From an uncultured Chloroflexota bacterium (GTDB lineage: Bacteria; Chloroflexota; Limnocylindria; Limnocylindrales; CSP1-4), in the NCBI GenBank assembly GCA_903924005.1, contig CAIXZV010000417.1:1-9759 (forward strand): DNA of 9,759 nucleotides, written 5' to 3'. Each line of letters opens with the position of its first letter. The stretch's first letter is position 1. The notes below the pieces were generated by a model, which was given only the letters and a program-made list of their open reading frames with translations, made no database searches and was not told the origin of the DNA. Shown piece after piece: positions 1-7,500 of this stretch. The translations under genes were made by a program, and so were the position numbers.

Positions 1-1
1 G

Positions 2-259
2 GGCAGCCCGGCGGCGCTGAAGGCAAAGCTGACCCGTGAGACGCTGATGGTGGACGCGCCTGATCGCGCAGCCCTGGCTGGGGAGCTGGCCCACCTTGGG
101 CTAGCCGTGCAGGGAGATGGACCCTTTGCGTTCACGCTCGATGGGCGCACGGTCCATGCGGTGCTCCGCTCCATCGAGACGCCGCTGACCCTGGTCCAAA
201 CCCATGCGCCAAGCCTTGAGGATGCGTACCTGGCCATCGTGGGGCGAGCCGATGCGTGA
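2..259 (+). CDS. ABC transporter ATP-binding protein, C-terminal end (5' truncated by window edge)
   Basis: Only the last 85 residues are visible; the Walker A, signature and Walker B motifs would lie upstream of the window. The frame is open from the first bases and stops with TGA at 257-259. The ending THAPSLEDAYLAIVG matches the PSLEDvfl.ltG tail typical of DrrA-type ATPases that pair with ABC-2 permeases. The stretch before it looks like the accessory C-terminal domain of these proteins. The stop overlaps the ATG of the permease by 8 bp, so the two genes are almost certainly co-transcribed and translationally coupled. By family, the protein would power export of a drug, lipid or polymer; the substrate cannot be read from this tail. 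Any ATG within the visible part, such as the one at 47, is internal and not a start. Confidence 0.85.
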   Translation, partial: GSPAALKAKLTRETLMVDAPDRAALAGELAHLGLAVQGDGPFAFTLDGRTVHAVLRSIETPLTLVQTHAPSLEDAYLAIVGRADA

Positions 260-1031
260 GCTCTCGGCGATCTTCGCCATCGCCCAGCGCGACTTCGTCA
301 AGCTCCTGCGTGACCGGGCGCGGATCATCTCGGACTTCGCGTTTCCGCTGCTGCTGGTGGGCTTTCTGGGGCCGGCGCTGCAGGCTGGGTTTGGCTCGAC
401 GGGCGGTCTTGACCTCCAGGCCTTCGTCTTCACCGGCGTCCTGGCCCAGACCGTGTGGCAGTCCTCCGCGCTGGGGGTGATCTCGCTGATCGCGGATCGC
501 GACGAGGACTTCAGCCAGGAGATCTTCGTCTCGCCAATCTCGCGCTACTCCATCGTGGCGGGCAAGATCATCGGCGAGTCCCTGGTGGCGATGCCCCAGG
601 CCGGCGCCATCTTGGGCGTGGGGCTGCTGCTTGGGATCAAGCTCTCGCCGGCCGTGCTCCTGCTGCTGGTCCCCGTGATCGCGCTGGTCGCGGTCTTTGG
701 CGCAGCCTTCGGGATCCTGATCCTGTCCAACATCGGCAGTCAGCGGACGGCCAACCAGATCTTCCCGTTCATCATGCTGCCGCAGTTCTTCCTGGCGGGT
801 GTCATCAACCCGCTCCACAATCTGCCGTGGTTCCTTGAGATCCTCTCGCGCATCTCGCCGATGCGGTACGCGGTGGATCTCGTGCGCAACGTCTACTACG
901 GCTTCGAACCGTCGGCCGTCCCCGCCGAGGCGTCCACGGCACCCGCCAACCTCGCGGTCATCGGCGTGATGCTTGTGGTGTTTGTGCTGGTGGGGACGGC
1001 CCGGTTTGTGCGCTCGGAGCGCAACCGCTAG
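252..1031 (+). CDS. ABC-2 type transporter permease (DrrB-like)
   Basis: This 259-residue integral membrane protein is the transmembrane half of the exporter whose ATPase ends just upstream. I see about six hydrophobic segments, near residues 26-44, 57-80, 111-128, 133-159, 168-187 and 233-252. The hydrophilic loop with QEIFVSPISR (89-98) is the place where ABC-2 permeases contact the ATPase. The later NPLHNLPWFLEILSRISPMRYAVD segment (186-209) matches the usual ABC-2 signature P-L-LP-----P--Y--D. Length is normal for the DrrB/ABC2_membrane family. I chose the ATG at 252 rather than the in-frame ATG at 204 because 252 overlaps the ATPase stop and puts a short cytosolic tail before the first membrane segment; a start at 204 would lie well inside the ATPase gene. 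Family members export antibiotics, lipids or polysaccharide; the substrate is unknown here. Confidence 0.92.
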   Translation: MRELSAIFAIAQRDFVKLLRDRARIISDFAFPLLLVGFLGPALQAGFGSTGGLDLQAFVFTGVLAQTVWQSSALGVISLIADRDEDFSQEIFVSPISRYSIVAGKIIGESLVAMPQAGAILGVGLLLGIKLSPAVLLLLVPVIALVAVFGAAFGILILSNIGSQRTANQIFPFIMLPQFFLAGVINPLHNLPWFLEILSRISPMRYAVDLVRNVYYGFEPSAVPAEASTAPANLAVIGVMLVVFVLVGTARFVRSERNR

Positions 1032-1034
1032 GGA

Positions 1035-1283
1035 CTAGACCTCGATGGGGAGCTCGTAGACCTCGGCGGTGGGGTGGCCGGCGCGCTCGTGGATGCGCAT
1101 CACGGCCTCCTTTGACGGACCGGTGGCCAGACAGAAGACCTTGCCGGAGACCGGGTCAAGCCAAGCGCGCTCGAAGTGGACGCCCTCGTCCGCCTCAATA
1201 GCAAGGTCGGCCTCGTGTGCCTCCTGCAGCTGCGCGGCGGTCACGCCGAAGAACCCGCTGTGCACATCCATGAACGTCGACAT
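1035..1283 (-). CDS. Small DUF4242 / SCO4226-like nickel-binding protein
   Basis: This 82-residue cytosolic protein begins MSTFMDVHSGFFGVTAAQL and contains ADLAIEADEGVHFERAWLD, GKVFCLATGPSKEAVMRIHERAGHP and a VYEL ending. This is the pattern of DUF4242, whose characterised Streptomyces member SCO4226 is a small nickel-binding ferredoxin-fold dimer. His8, His36 and His70 plus acidic residues are possible ligands, but I cannot assign the metal site from sequence alone. The start at 1283 is supported by AGAGGAG eight bases upstream (1292-1298 on the complement). An in-frame ATG at 1355 adds 24 residues unlike the family and would lie beyond this ribosome site. The stop is 3 bp from the end of the convergent permease gene. 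Upstream it faces the LAL regulator across 173 bp. Its physiological role is not established. Confidence 0.88.
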   Translation of the reverse strand: MSTFMDVHSGFFGVTAAQLQEAHEADLAIEADEGVHFERAWLDPVSGKVFCLATGPSKEAVMRIHERAGHPTAEVYELPIEV

Positions 1284-1291
1284 GTGGGGCG

Positions 1292-1298
1292 CTCCTCT
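1292..1298 (-). promoter_or_regulatory. Ribosome binding site of the nickel-binding protein
   Basis: On the minus strand AGAGGAG lies eight bases before the ATG at 1283. It fixes the start of the small protein and argues against the longer frame beginning at 1355. Confidence 0.75.
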
Positions 1299-1443
1299 TG
1301 GTGGGCGGTCCGTTGCTCGAACCGCTCGGGAGCAAGACTCGCGGCCCTTCGGCATCCCGTCATCGGTTGGGCAACCCCGGGCGGCGCGGCGTTCCCGGTC
1401 CGGCTATAGGTCATCCAACCGATGCAGGTCTGGACAGCCCCCG

Positions 1444-1449
1444 TAGACT
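1444..1449 (+). promoter_or_regulatory. Possible -10 element of a leaderless transcript for the LAL regulator
   Basis: TAGACT (TAnnnT form) ends seven bases before the ATG at 1457, so transcription would begin at or next to the start codon. No purine-rich ribosome site is visible in the 20 bases before that ATG, which is what a leaderless mRNA would show. No good -35 is visible; GATGCA at 1421-1426 has a 17-bp spacing but matches TTGACA poorly. An alternative -10-like TATAGG lies at 1405-1410. The call rests on position and the missing ribosome site, and is weak. Confidence 0.3.
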
Positions 1450-1456
1450 CCGCCAT

Positions 1457-4384
1457 ATGGCACGACTGGGCCCCCTCCTGTCGCCGGTCCTTGTTGGCCG
1501 TGACGACCTGCTTGACCAAGCCGAGCGACGCGTGGCCGATGCCGCGGCCGGGCGCGGGCGCCTCATCCTTCTGGCGGGCGGCGCCGGGATCGGGAAGTCG
1601 CGGCTCATCGCCTCGATTGGGCGAAAGGCGCGCGCGGCAGGCTTCCATGTGGCAGACGGCCTCGTCTCCCCCGCCGACGCCGATGTCCCCGCCGCGTCAA
1701 TCCTTGACCTCGCCCGGACGATGCTGCGCATCGAGCACCTCCAGACCATCGGGGCGGCCATCCTTGAGCGCGCACGACAGGCGACGGACCTGACCCAGGG
1801 GCGTCGGCGAGCCTACGTGCACGATCTCGCAGACGCCATCCTGAACGGGCTGGACGGGCTGCACAAGCCGGCATACCTGTGGTTTGACGACCTCCAGTGG
1901 GCCGACGAGATCAGCCTCGACGTGATTGCCGAACTTGCGCGCGTTGCGATGGAGCGCCCGCTCCTCATCGTGGGGGCGTACCGGAGTGACGAGGTTGCCG
2001 CGGGTTCGCTCCTGCGCGGCTGGCGATCCCGGCTGCTTGCCCAGCGCATGGCGGAGGAGGCCCGGCTGGTCCCGCTGACGCCCGAAGAGACGGGCCAGAT
2101 GGCGTCCGTGATCATTGGCGGACCGGTCCCCCGCGAGGTTGTGGAAGCCCTCTACGAGCGGACCGACGGCATCCCCCTGCACGTGGAGGAGCTGCTTGGC
2201 GCGCTTGAGGAGCCGGACCGGCTTGACGCCCGCGCCATCCGCAACTCGGCCGTCCCGCAGACTCTGGAGGACGCCATCGTCGCGCGCATCGGCCGCCTCA
2301 CGCCCGAGGCGCAGGCCGTGGCCAGGGCGGGCGCCGTGATCGGCCGGTGCTTTGTCCCCGAGGTCCTTGCCGGGATCATGGACCGGCCGCTTGCGGAGAT
2401 GGATGCGCCGCTTGCGGAACTCATCGATCACGACGTGCTTGACGCGGGTGGCCCGCGCGGCCTGATGGATTTCCGCCACCAGCTGCTTCGGGACGCCATG
2501 TACCGGTCCGTCCCGCCTGCCGAACTGCGCCGCTTCCACGCCCGGGCCGCCGAATTTGGCCGAGCGCTCGAGGGAGCCTCCGAGGTCCACGCTTCGGTCC
2601 ACTACGAGCGTGCCGGGATGCGGGCTGAGGCCTACCGCTCCGCCCTTGCAGGGGCGCGCTCAGCGGCCGGCGTCCTCGCCCATCGGGAGGCGTTTGACCT
2701 GTTTGCCCGCGCCATCGACAACCTGCCCGATGCGCTTGCGGATGCCGAGGTTGGCGCAATCCTGCTGGAGGCCGCCGACTCGGCCGCAGCCCGTGAAGAG
2801 ATGACGGCGTTTGAGCGCTGGATCCAGGACGCGCGGCGGCGATACGAGGGAGCAGGGGATCACATCGGTGTTGCCCGGGCAATCCTGGGTCTCGCAACGC
2901 TTGAGCGGCGAAACGCCGGACCCAGCGGTCCGCGACGTGCGCTTGTTGAGGCCGTGCTGGCCGAACTTGACCAGGTGCCGGACTCACCCGATGCCCGGGC
3001 CCTCCGGTGCGACGCTTGGTACGTTGCCGGGGTTGCCGCAATCGACGCCCGCGACCTCGGGCGCGCGGCCGACGCCGCGGATAGGGCCAAGGGCGAGGCG
3101 CTGGCCGCGGGGAGTGCCGCGCTGGTGGGCCAGTCTGAATCGCTCCAGGGGCTCGTGGAGGTCCTCCGTGGGGACATCGCAACCGGTCGTCGCCGCATCG
3201 AGGCCGAGGCCCGCCGGGCGCTCGCGGCTGGCGACGGCGATGCGGCCATCACGGCGTTCCGATGGGGCGGCGACATCCTTGTGCAGGCGCTGGACTATCG
3301 CGGCGCGCTGGACTTCATCGATGAGGGCATCCGGTACGCCGACTCGATTGAGCAGTCGTACTGCCCGGGCATTCTCTCAAGCGACGCTGCCACGATTGCG
3401 TGGGCGGACGGACGGTGGCCGGAGGCCGAGCATCGCGCACGCGAGGTCATCGCCCTGCGCGGCAGCGCCCGAGCGCCCGGGATGGCCCGTGTGCCGCTTG
3501 CGTTTGTGGCGCTGGGCCGTGGCGATCTTGCGGCGGCGCGACGGCTTGCCGCTGAGGCAGTGACGTTTGGCGAGCGCGGCGGAGCCCTGGACATCCTTGT
3601 GTCGGCGCTCTGGGCACAGGCCGAGATCGCACTGATCGCCCGCGACCCGGGGGCGGCGCTCGAGCCGGCGGAACGTGCGCTGCGCCTTGCAGAGGGATCG
3701 GGCGAGCGTGCGCAGGCGGCTCCGCTGGTTGTCCCCGGGGTCCGCGCGCTGCTGGCAGCGGGACGACCCGCGGATGCGCAGCGCTGGCTGGATCGTGTTG
3801 CGGCGCTGCTGGACGGCACGCCCTGGGCGTCGCTGCCAGCCGTCGGCCACGCCCGAGGGCTCATCGCGCTCTCGGAGGGATCCACCGGGATTGCACGTTC
3901 CGCCCTTGAGCGGGCTGTGGCCGGCTGGGACGCGATGCCAAGGATCTGGGAGGCCCTCTGGGCACGGTGTGACCTTGCGGCCGTGCACCTGCGGACGGGC
4001 CGCTATGCCGAGGCTGCATCGCTCATCGGCGATGTCCGCGAACGCGCCACCGCCCTCGACAGCCGCCCGCTCCTTGAGCGCGCGGACGAGCTTGCCCGAA
4101 ACACCCGGGGACACGCGTCCACGGAGGCCGCGTGGCACCCGCTCACCAGTCGCGAACTCGAGGTTGCGCGCTGCATCGCCACCGGCATGACCAACAACGA
4201 GGTGGCGGCCGAGTTGGGGATTGCGCCGAAGACGGCGAGTGCCCATGTTGAGCACATCCTCGCAAAGCTGGGCGCGTCTCGACGGGCGGAGATCGCGGCC
4301 TGGGTCACCACGCTTGGCGACAGCGGTCGAACGCGGACGGCGTCTCGGTCCTCCGGCGGGCAGCCCGTCCGCCGCCCCTCCTGA
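1457..4384 (+). CDS. LAL/MalT-like LuxR-family transcriptional regulator with N-terminal AAA ATPase
   Basis: This 975-residue cytosolic protein has three parts. First comes an AAA_16/STAND-type ATPase: VGRDD at 13-17, Walker A GGAGIGKS at 41-48, Walker B LWFDD with LQWAD at 141-150, and a sensor-like IVGAYRSDE at 171-179. A winged-helix-like stretch follows (about 266-355), then a long alanine- and arginine-rich helical TPR-like region (about 380-880). The end is a LuxR helix-turn-helix (about 893-955) with LTSRELEVARCIATGMTNNE, VAAELGIAPKTASAHV and HILAKLGASRR, all typical DNA-binding residues. The length is normal for large ATP-binding LuxR regulators. Such proteins switch with a ligand or nucleotide bound to the central part and then bind promoters. 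The ATG at 1457 starts the conserved LxxPxLVGRD segment; the earlier ATG at 1298 adds 53 unrelated residues overlapping the divergent gene's ribosome site. Effector and target genes are unknown. Confidence 0.92.
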   Translation: MARLGPLLSPVLVGRDDLLDQAERRVADAAAGRGRLILLAGGAGIGKSRLIASIGRKARAAGFHVADGLVSPADADVPAASILDLARTMLRIEHLQTIGAAILERARQATDLTQGRRRAYVHDLADAILNGLDGLHKPAYLWFDDLQWADEISLDVIAELARVAMERPLLIVGAYRSDEVAAGSLLRGWRSRLLAQRMAEEARLVPLTPEETGQMASVIIGGPVPREVVEALYERTDGIPLHVEELLGALEEPDRLDARAIRNSAVPQTLEDAIVARIGRLTPEAQAVARAGAVIGRCFVPEVLAGIMDRPLAEMDAPLAELIDHDVLDAGGPRGLMDFRHQLLRDAMYRSVPPAELRRFHARAAEFGRALEGASEVHASVHYERAGMRAEAYRSALAGARSAAGVLAHREAFDLFARAIDNLPDALADAEVGAILLEAADSAAAREEMTAFERWIQDARRRYEGAGDHIGVARAILGLATLERRNAGPSGPRRALVEAVLAELDQVPDSPDARALRCDAWYVAGVAAIDARDLGRAADAADRAKGEALAAGSAALVGQSESLQGLVEVLRGDIATGRRRIEAEARRALAAGDGDAAITAFRWGGDILVQALDYRGALDFIDEGIRYADSIEQSYCPGILSSDAATIAWADGRWPEAEHRAREVIALRGSARAPGMARVPLAFVALGRGDLAAARRLAAEAVTFGERGGALDILVSALWAQAEIALIARDPGAALEPAERALRLAEGSGERAQAAPLVVPGVRALLAAGRPADAQRWLDRVAALLDGTPWASLPAVGHARGLIALSEGSTGIARSALERAVAGWDAMPRIWEALWARCDLAAVHLRTGRYAEAASLIGDVRERATALDSRPLLERADELARNTRGHASTEAAWHPLTSRELEVARCIATGMTNNEVAAELGIAPKTASAHVEHILAKLGASRRAEIAAWVTTLGDSGRTRTASRSSGGQPVRRPS

Positions 4385-4555
4385 CCTCGGCCTCCCAGCG
4401 GCCCAACTGCGCGGTGCCGACGCCTTTGGTCCGGCTGGTGCGCCATCTGCACGGCGGCAGGGTATTCGCGGCGCGGCGGAACGCGTAGTTGGACCGCTGA
4501 GCGGCCCGTTTGCGCGTGGACCGCACAGTTGGACTCCCGGGCGGCCCGGGCTAGC
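4380..4555. repeat. Palindromic repeat array, left cluster (four 33-bp units)
   Basis: Degenerate copies of the 33-bp imperfect palindrome best seen at 8254-8286 occur at 4380-4412, 4420-4452, 4483-4515 and 4523-4555. By ungapped eye comparison they match the reference unit at 24, 23, 24 and 21 of 33 positions. The starts form two pairs, each exactly 40 bp apart, leaving 7-bp spacers. The first unit begins just before the stop codon of the LAL regulator. The last runs into the hairpin at the end of the cyclase gene. A 40-bp period is not a multiple of three, so this is not a coding repeat. Function is unknown: it could be protein-binding sites, REP-like elements or structured 3' RNA. Confidence 0.7.
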
Positions 4556-4594
4556 GGGGCGCCCGGGGGGCACCTGCCCCGGCGCCGCTAGCCC
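4548..4594. terminator. Long GC-rich hairpin enclosing the cyclase stop codon; possible terminator
   Basis: GGGCTAGCGG (4548-4557) pairs exactly with CCGCTAGCCC (4585-4594). After a 2-base bulge CGCC (4560-4563) pairs with GGCG (4581-4584). Inside, GGGGC (4567-4571) pairs with GCCCC (4576-4580) around an ACCT loop. The TAG stop of the minus-strand cyclase gene (4590-4588) lies in one arm. No T-run follows on either strand, so it is not a classical intrinsic terminator, although T-less hairpins are common at gene ends in high-GC bacteria. Placed between two convergent genes, it could stop or stabilise transcripts from both sides. Confidence 0.6.
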
Positions 4595-7500
4595 GCGGCT
4601 GCCCCCTGCGCAACACCGGCCGTCGCCAGACGCTCGAGGAACGGTCGTGCGCCCAGACGCTCAAGCGCCTCGCGGGCGGCGGCGATGGCCGCGGGTGCCT
4701 CGGCCATCTCGCGCTCCGTGGGCGCAAGCAGCGTCACCAGATCAACCGCGGCCACGGCCTCATCGAAGACCAACCCGAGCTGGCGCCATCCGCGCAGCGC
4801 GTCGCGATACGCGGTGATCGCGTCCGCACGGCGGCCCTCAAGCGCGGCGATTCCGGCGCGCAGCGTGAGCCGGTCGAGGTCGATCGCCTGGCCGGCCCAG
4901 ACGGCGCTCGTCAGCCGTTCCAGCAGCGTACTGGCGGTCTCGACATCACCGCTCCAGAGCGCGGAGCGTATGGCAAGCGGCAAGCCGATGGGCACGAAGT
5001 AGTTGGTGGTGTCGGCCGCGGCAACGCCGTGGCGCCTCGCCTCCGTGAAGTCGCCCGCCGCAAACGCCTGCCAGCCGCGAGCCCACGAGAGGTACGAGGC
5101 GAATTGGGGGTCCGCGATGTCCGGCGCGAGCCGCTCGGCGGCGGCGAGGTCGTCGGACGCATCCTCGCCGCGGAGCGACTTGAGGACGGAGCGGTCCACG
5201 TAGATCTCCAGGAACACCGAGGGCTTGACTTCCTTCGCCAGCCACTCGTCGGTGAGCGCCCGCGCCCACGCCCAGTCGCCGGTCCGGATTGCGCAGGACG
5301 CGGCATTGCCCACCATGAAGAACCCGTACTGCGTGCTGCCGCGACGGGCCGCAATCTCCAACCCCTCGCGAGCCATCGCCAACCCGGCGATCGGGTTTGC
5401 AAACTGCTCGAAGAACGTGAGCTGGGTGCGGGTCCCCATATGGATGCGCTCGAAGTCGTTCTCGACGGCCACCGCGTGGACGCCCCGCAGGAGCATGAGG
5501 GACTCGTTGGGGCGCTCTACGCGATAGAGGCAGGCGCTTCGAGAGCTGATGAGACGGGCCAGCACGGGCGTGACGCCAAAACGCTCGACGATGGGCAGCG
5601 CCCGCTCGATCCACTGAATTGCGCTCGGATAGTCGTCACGGTGGACATAGCCGGTGACGATGGCCGACATGAGCGTGCCGCCCGGCAGGGTGGCCTCCAG
5701 ATCCTGGAACTCCTCCCATGCGGGCATCAGGAAGTCCAGCGTGGTGTCGGTGCCGGTGTCAAAGCTGTGCGCGCTGGCGAGCGCGGCGATTGCGGTCACA
5801 ACGGCGGGGCGGTCACCGAGCTCGCGCCGTGCTGCGAGGGCGCCCTCCGCGTGGCGCAGCGCAGGCTCCGCCACGATGCCCTCCATCGCCGACGCCAGCG
5901 CCTTCTCATGCAGCTCCGCACGGTCGGACGCCAGCGGACTGACCTCGAGGGCACGCTCGTAGAAGGTGATCGCCTGCGGGTGCGAGCCAAGGGCCACAGC
6001 GCGCTCGGCCGCGGCCCGCAGCGCAACCCGAGCCTGCGCAGCCAGCGCATCCGCCTCGACGCCTTCGGCAGCGTACTCGTGGGCTGCGAGATAGTGGCCG
6101 GCCAGAGCCCCCGCCAGCTCGTCCGTCTCCAGCGTCTCGAAGAAGCGGGCAGCAGCCAGGTGGCGCGCCTTGCGGTCCTTCTTGGCCAATGTGTTGTACG
6201 CAACCTCACGGATCAGCGCCTGGACAAAGGCGTACTGGCCGCGCTCCGGCGAGCGGGCGTCGGCAAGGTGGATAAACAGCTCGCGGCGGACGAGCGCGCG
6301 CAGACGCGTCTCCAGCGCCGCGGCATCCAGCCCGGACACGGCGGCAAGACCCGGGATCGCGAAACTCTGGCCCAGCACGGCTGCATCGGCCACCAGCGCC
6401 CGATCAGATGCGTCCAACTCGTCCAGCCGCGCCGTGATGAGCGCGGTGAGCGTCTCGGGCACGGCGAGGTCAGCAAGGCTGTCCACCGGGCGATAGGCAT
6501 CTCCGTCCAGGACCAGCCTGCCCTGCGCCAGCAGCATGCGGACGGTCTCCACCGCGTACAGCGGGATGCCGTCGGCCCGGGCAACAATCGCGTCGCGGGC
6601 GGCCACGGGCAGCCCGGGGACAAGCCCGGCAAGCAGTTCCTGCATCGCCGCCTTCGGCAGCGGCTCAAGGTAGATCGACGTGAAGCTGCGCTTGCCAGCG
6701 CCCCAGTCCGGCCGCCGCTCCAGCAGCTCCGGTCGTGACAGCGTCACGATCAGCAGCGGGATGCTGCGGCTCCACTCCAGCAGGTGGTCGATGAAGTCCA
6801 GCGTCCCGCCGTCGGCCCACTGGAGGTCCTCAAACACCAGCACAACGGGTGCGGTGTCCGACAGGCGCTCGAAGAATGTCCGCCACGCGCCAAACAGCTG
6901 CTCTGAGCCTGCCCCCGTCTGGACGCCCAGCAGGGCGAGGATCGCGGGCTCAATCCAGCGCCGCTCCGCCTCGTCCGGCACGTGCTGGACCAACATCGCG
7001 GCAACCTTGGCGCGCGTAGCGGTCTCGTCGTCTGTCTCGGTGAGGCCGGCGCGGCCGCGCAGCATCTCGCCCAGCGCCCAGAAGGTGATCCCCTCGCCGT
7101 ACGCGGGCGATCGGCCGTTGTGCCACCAGACGGCGTCCATGATGCCGTCGAGGTACTTCTCAAACTCCCACGCGAGCCTGCTCTTGCCGATGCCGCCGAT
7201 GCCGGTGATGGACACCAGCCGCGCGCGCCGCTCGCGCGCCGTGGCGTGGAAGAGGTCCTTCATAAGCCGGATCTCGTCGTCACGGCCAACAAACGGCGCT
7301 TCCATCGAGTCACTGCGGCCACGACCGCCGCGCTCGGCCACCACCCGCAGGGCGCGCCACGCCGGGACGGGCGCAACCTTGCCCTTGAGCGTCTGGTCGC
7401 CGACGGGCTCGAAGGCGATGGCGGACGAGGCCGCGCGCTGCGTCGTCTCCCCCACCAGGACCGTGCCGGGCTGGGCGACGGACTGGAGGCGGGCCGCGGT

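Noticed and set aside
1298..1456. N-terminal extension of the LAL regulator to an ATG at 1298
   Set aside because: The added 53 residues are Pro/Arg/Gly-rich and unlike the family, and the start would sit on the ribosome site of the divergent gene.
3377..4573. 398-codon minus-strand frame opposite the end of the LAL regulator
   Set aside because: It overlaps the conserved LuxR helix-turn-helix in antisense, has a Pro/Arg/Gly-rich composition and shows no ribosome site or motif.
5029..6738. Long 569-codon open frame on the plus strand opposite the cyclase gene
   Set aside because: It is antisense to a clearly conserved gene. Its composition (Arg, Gly, Gln, His rich) shows no domain and is the usual by-product of high-GC third positions.
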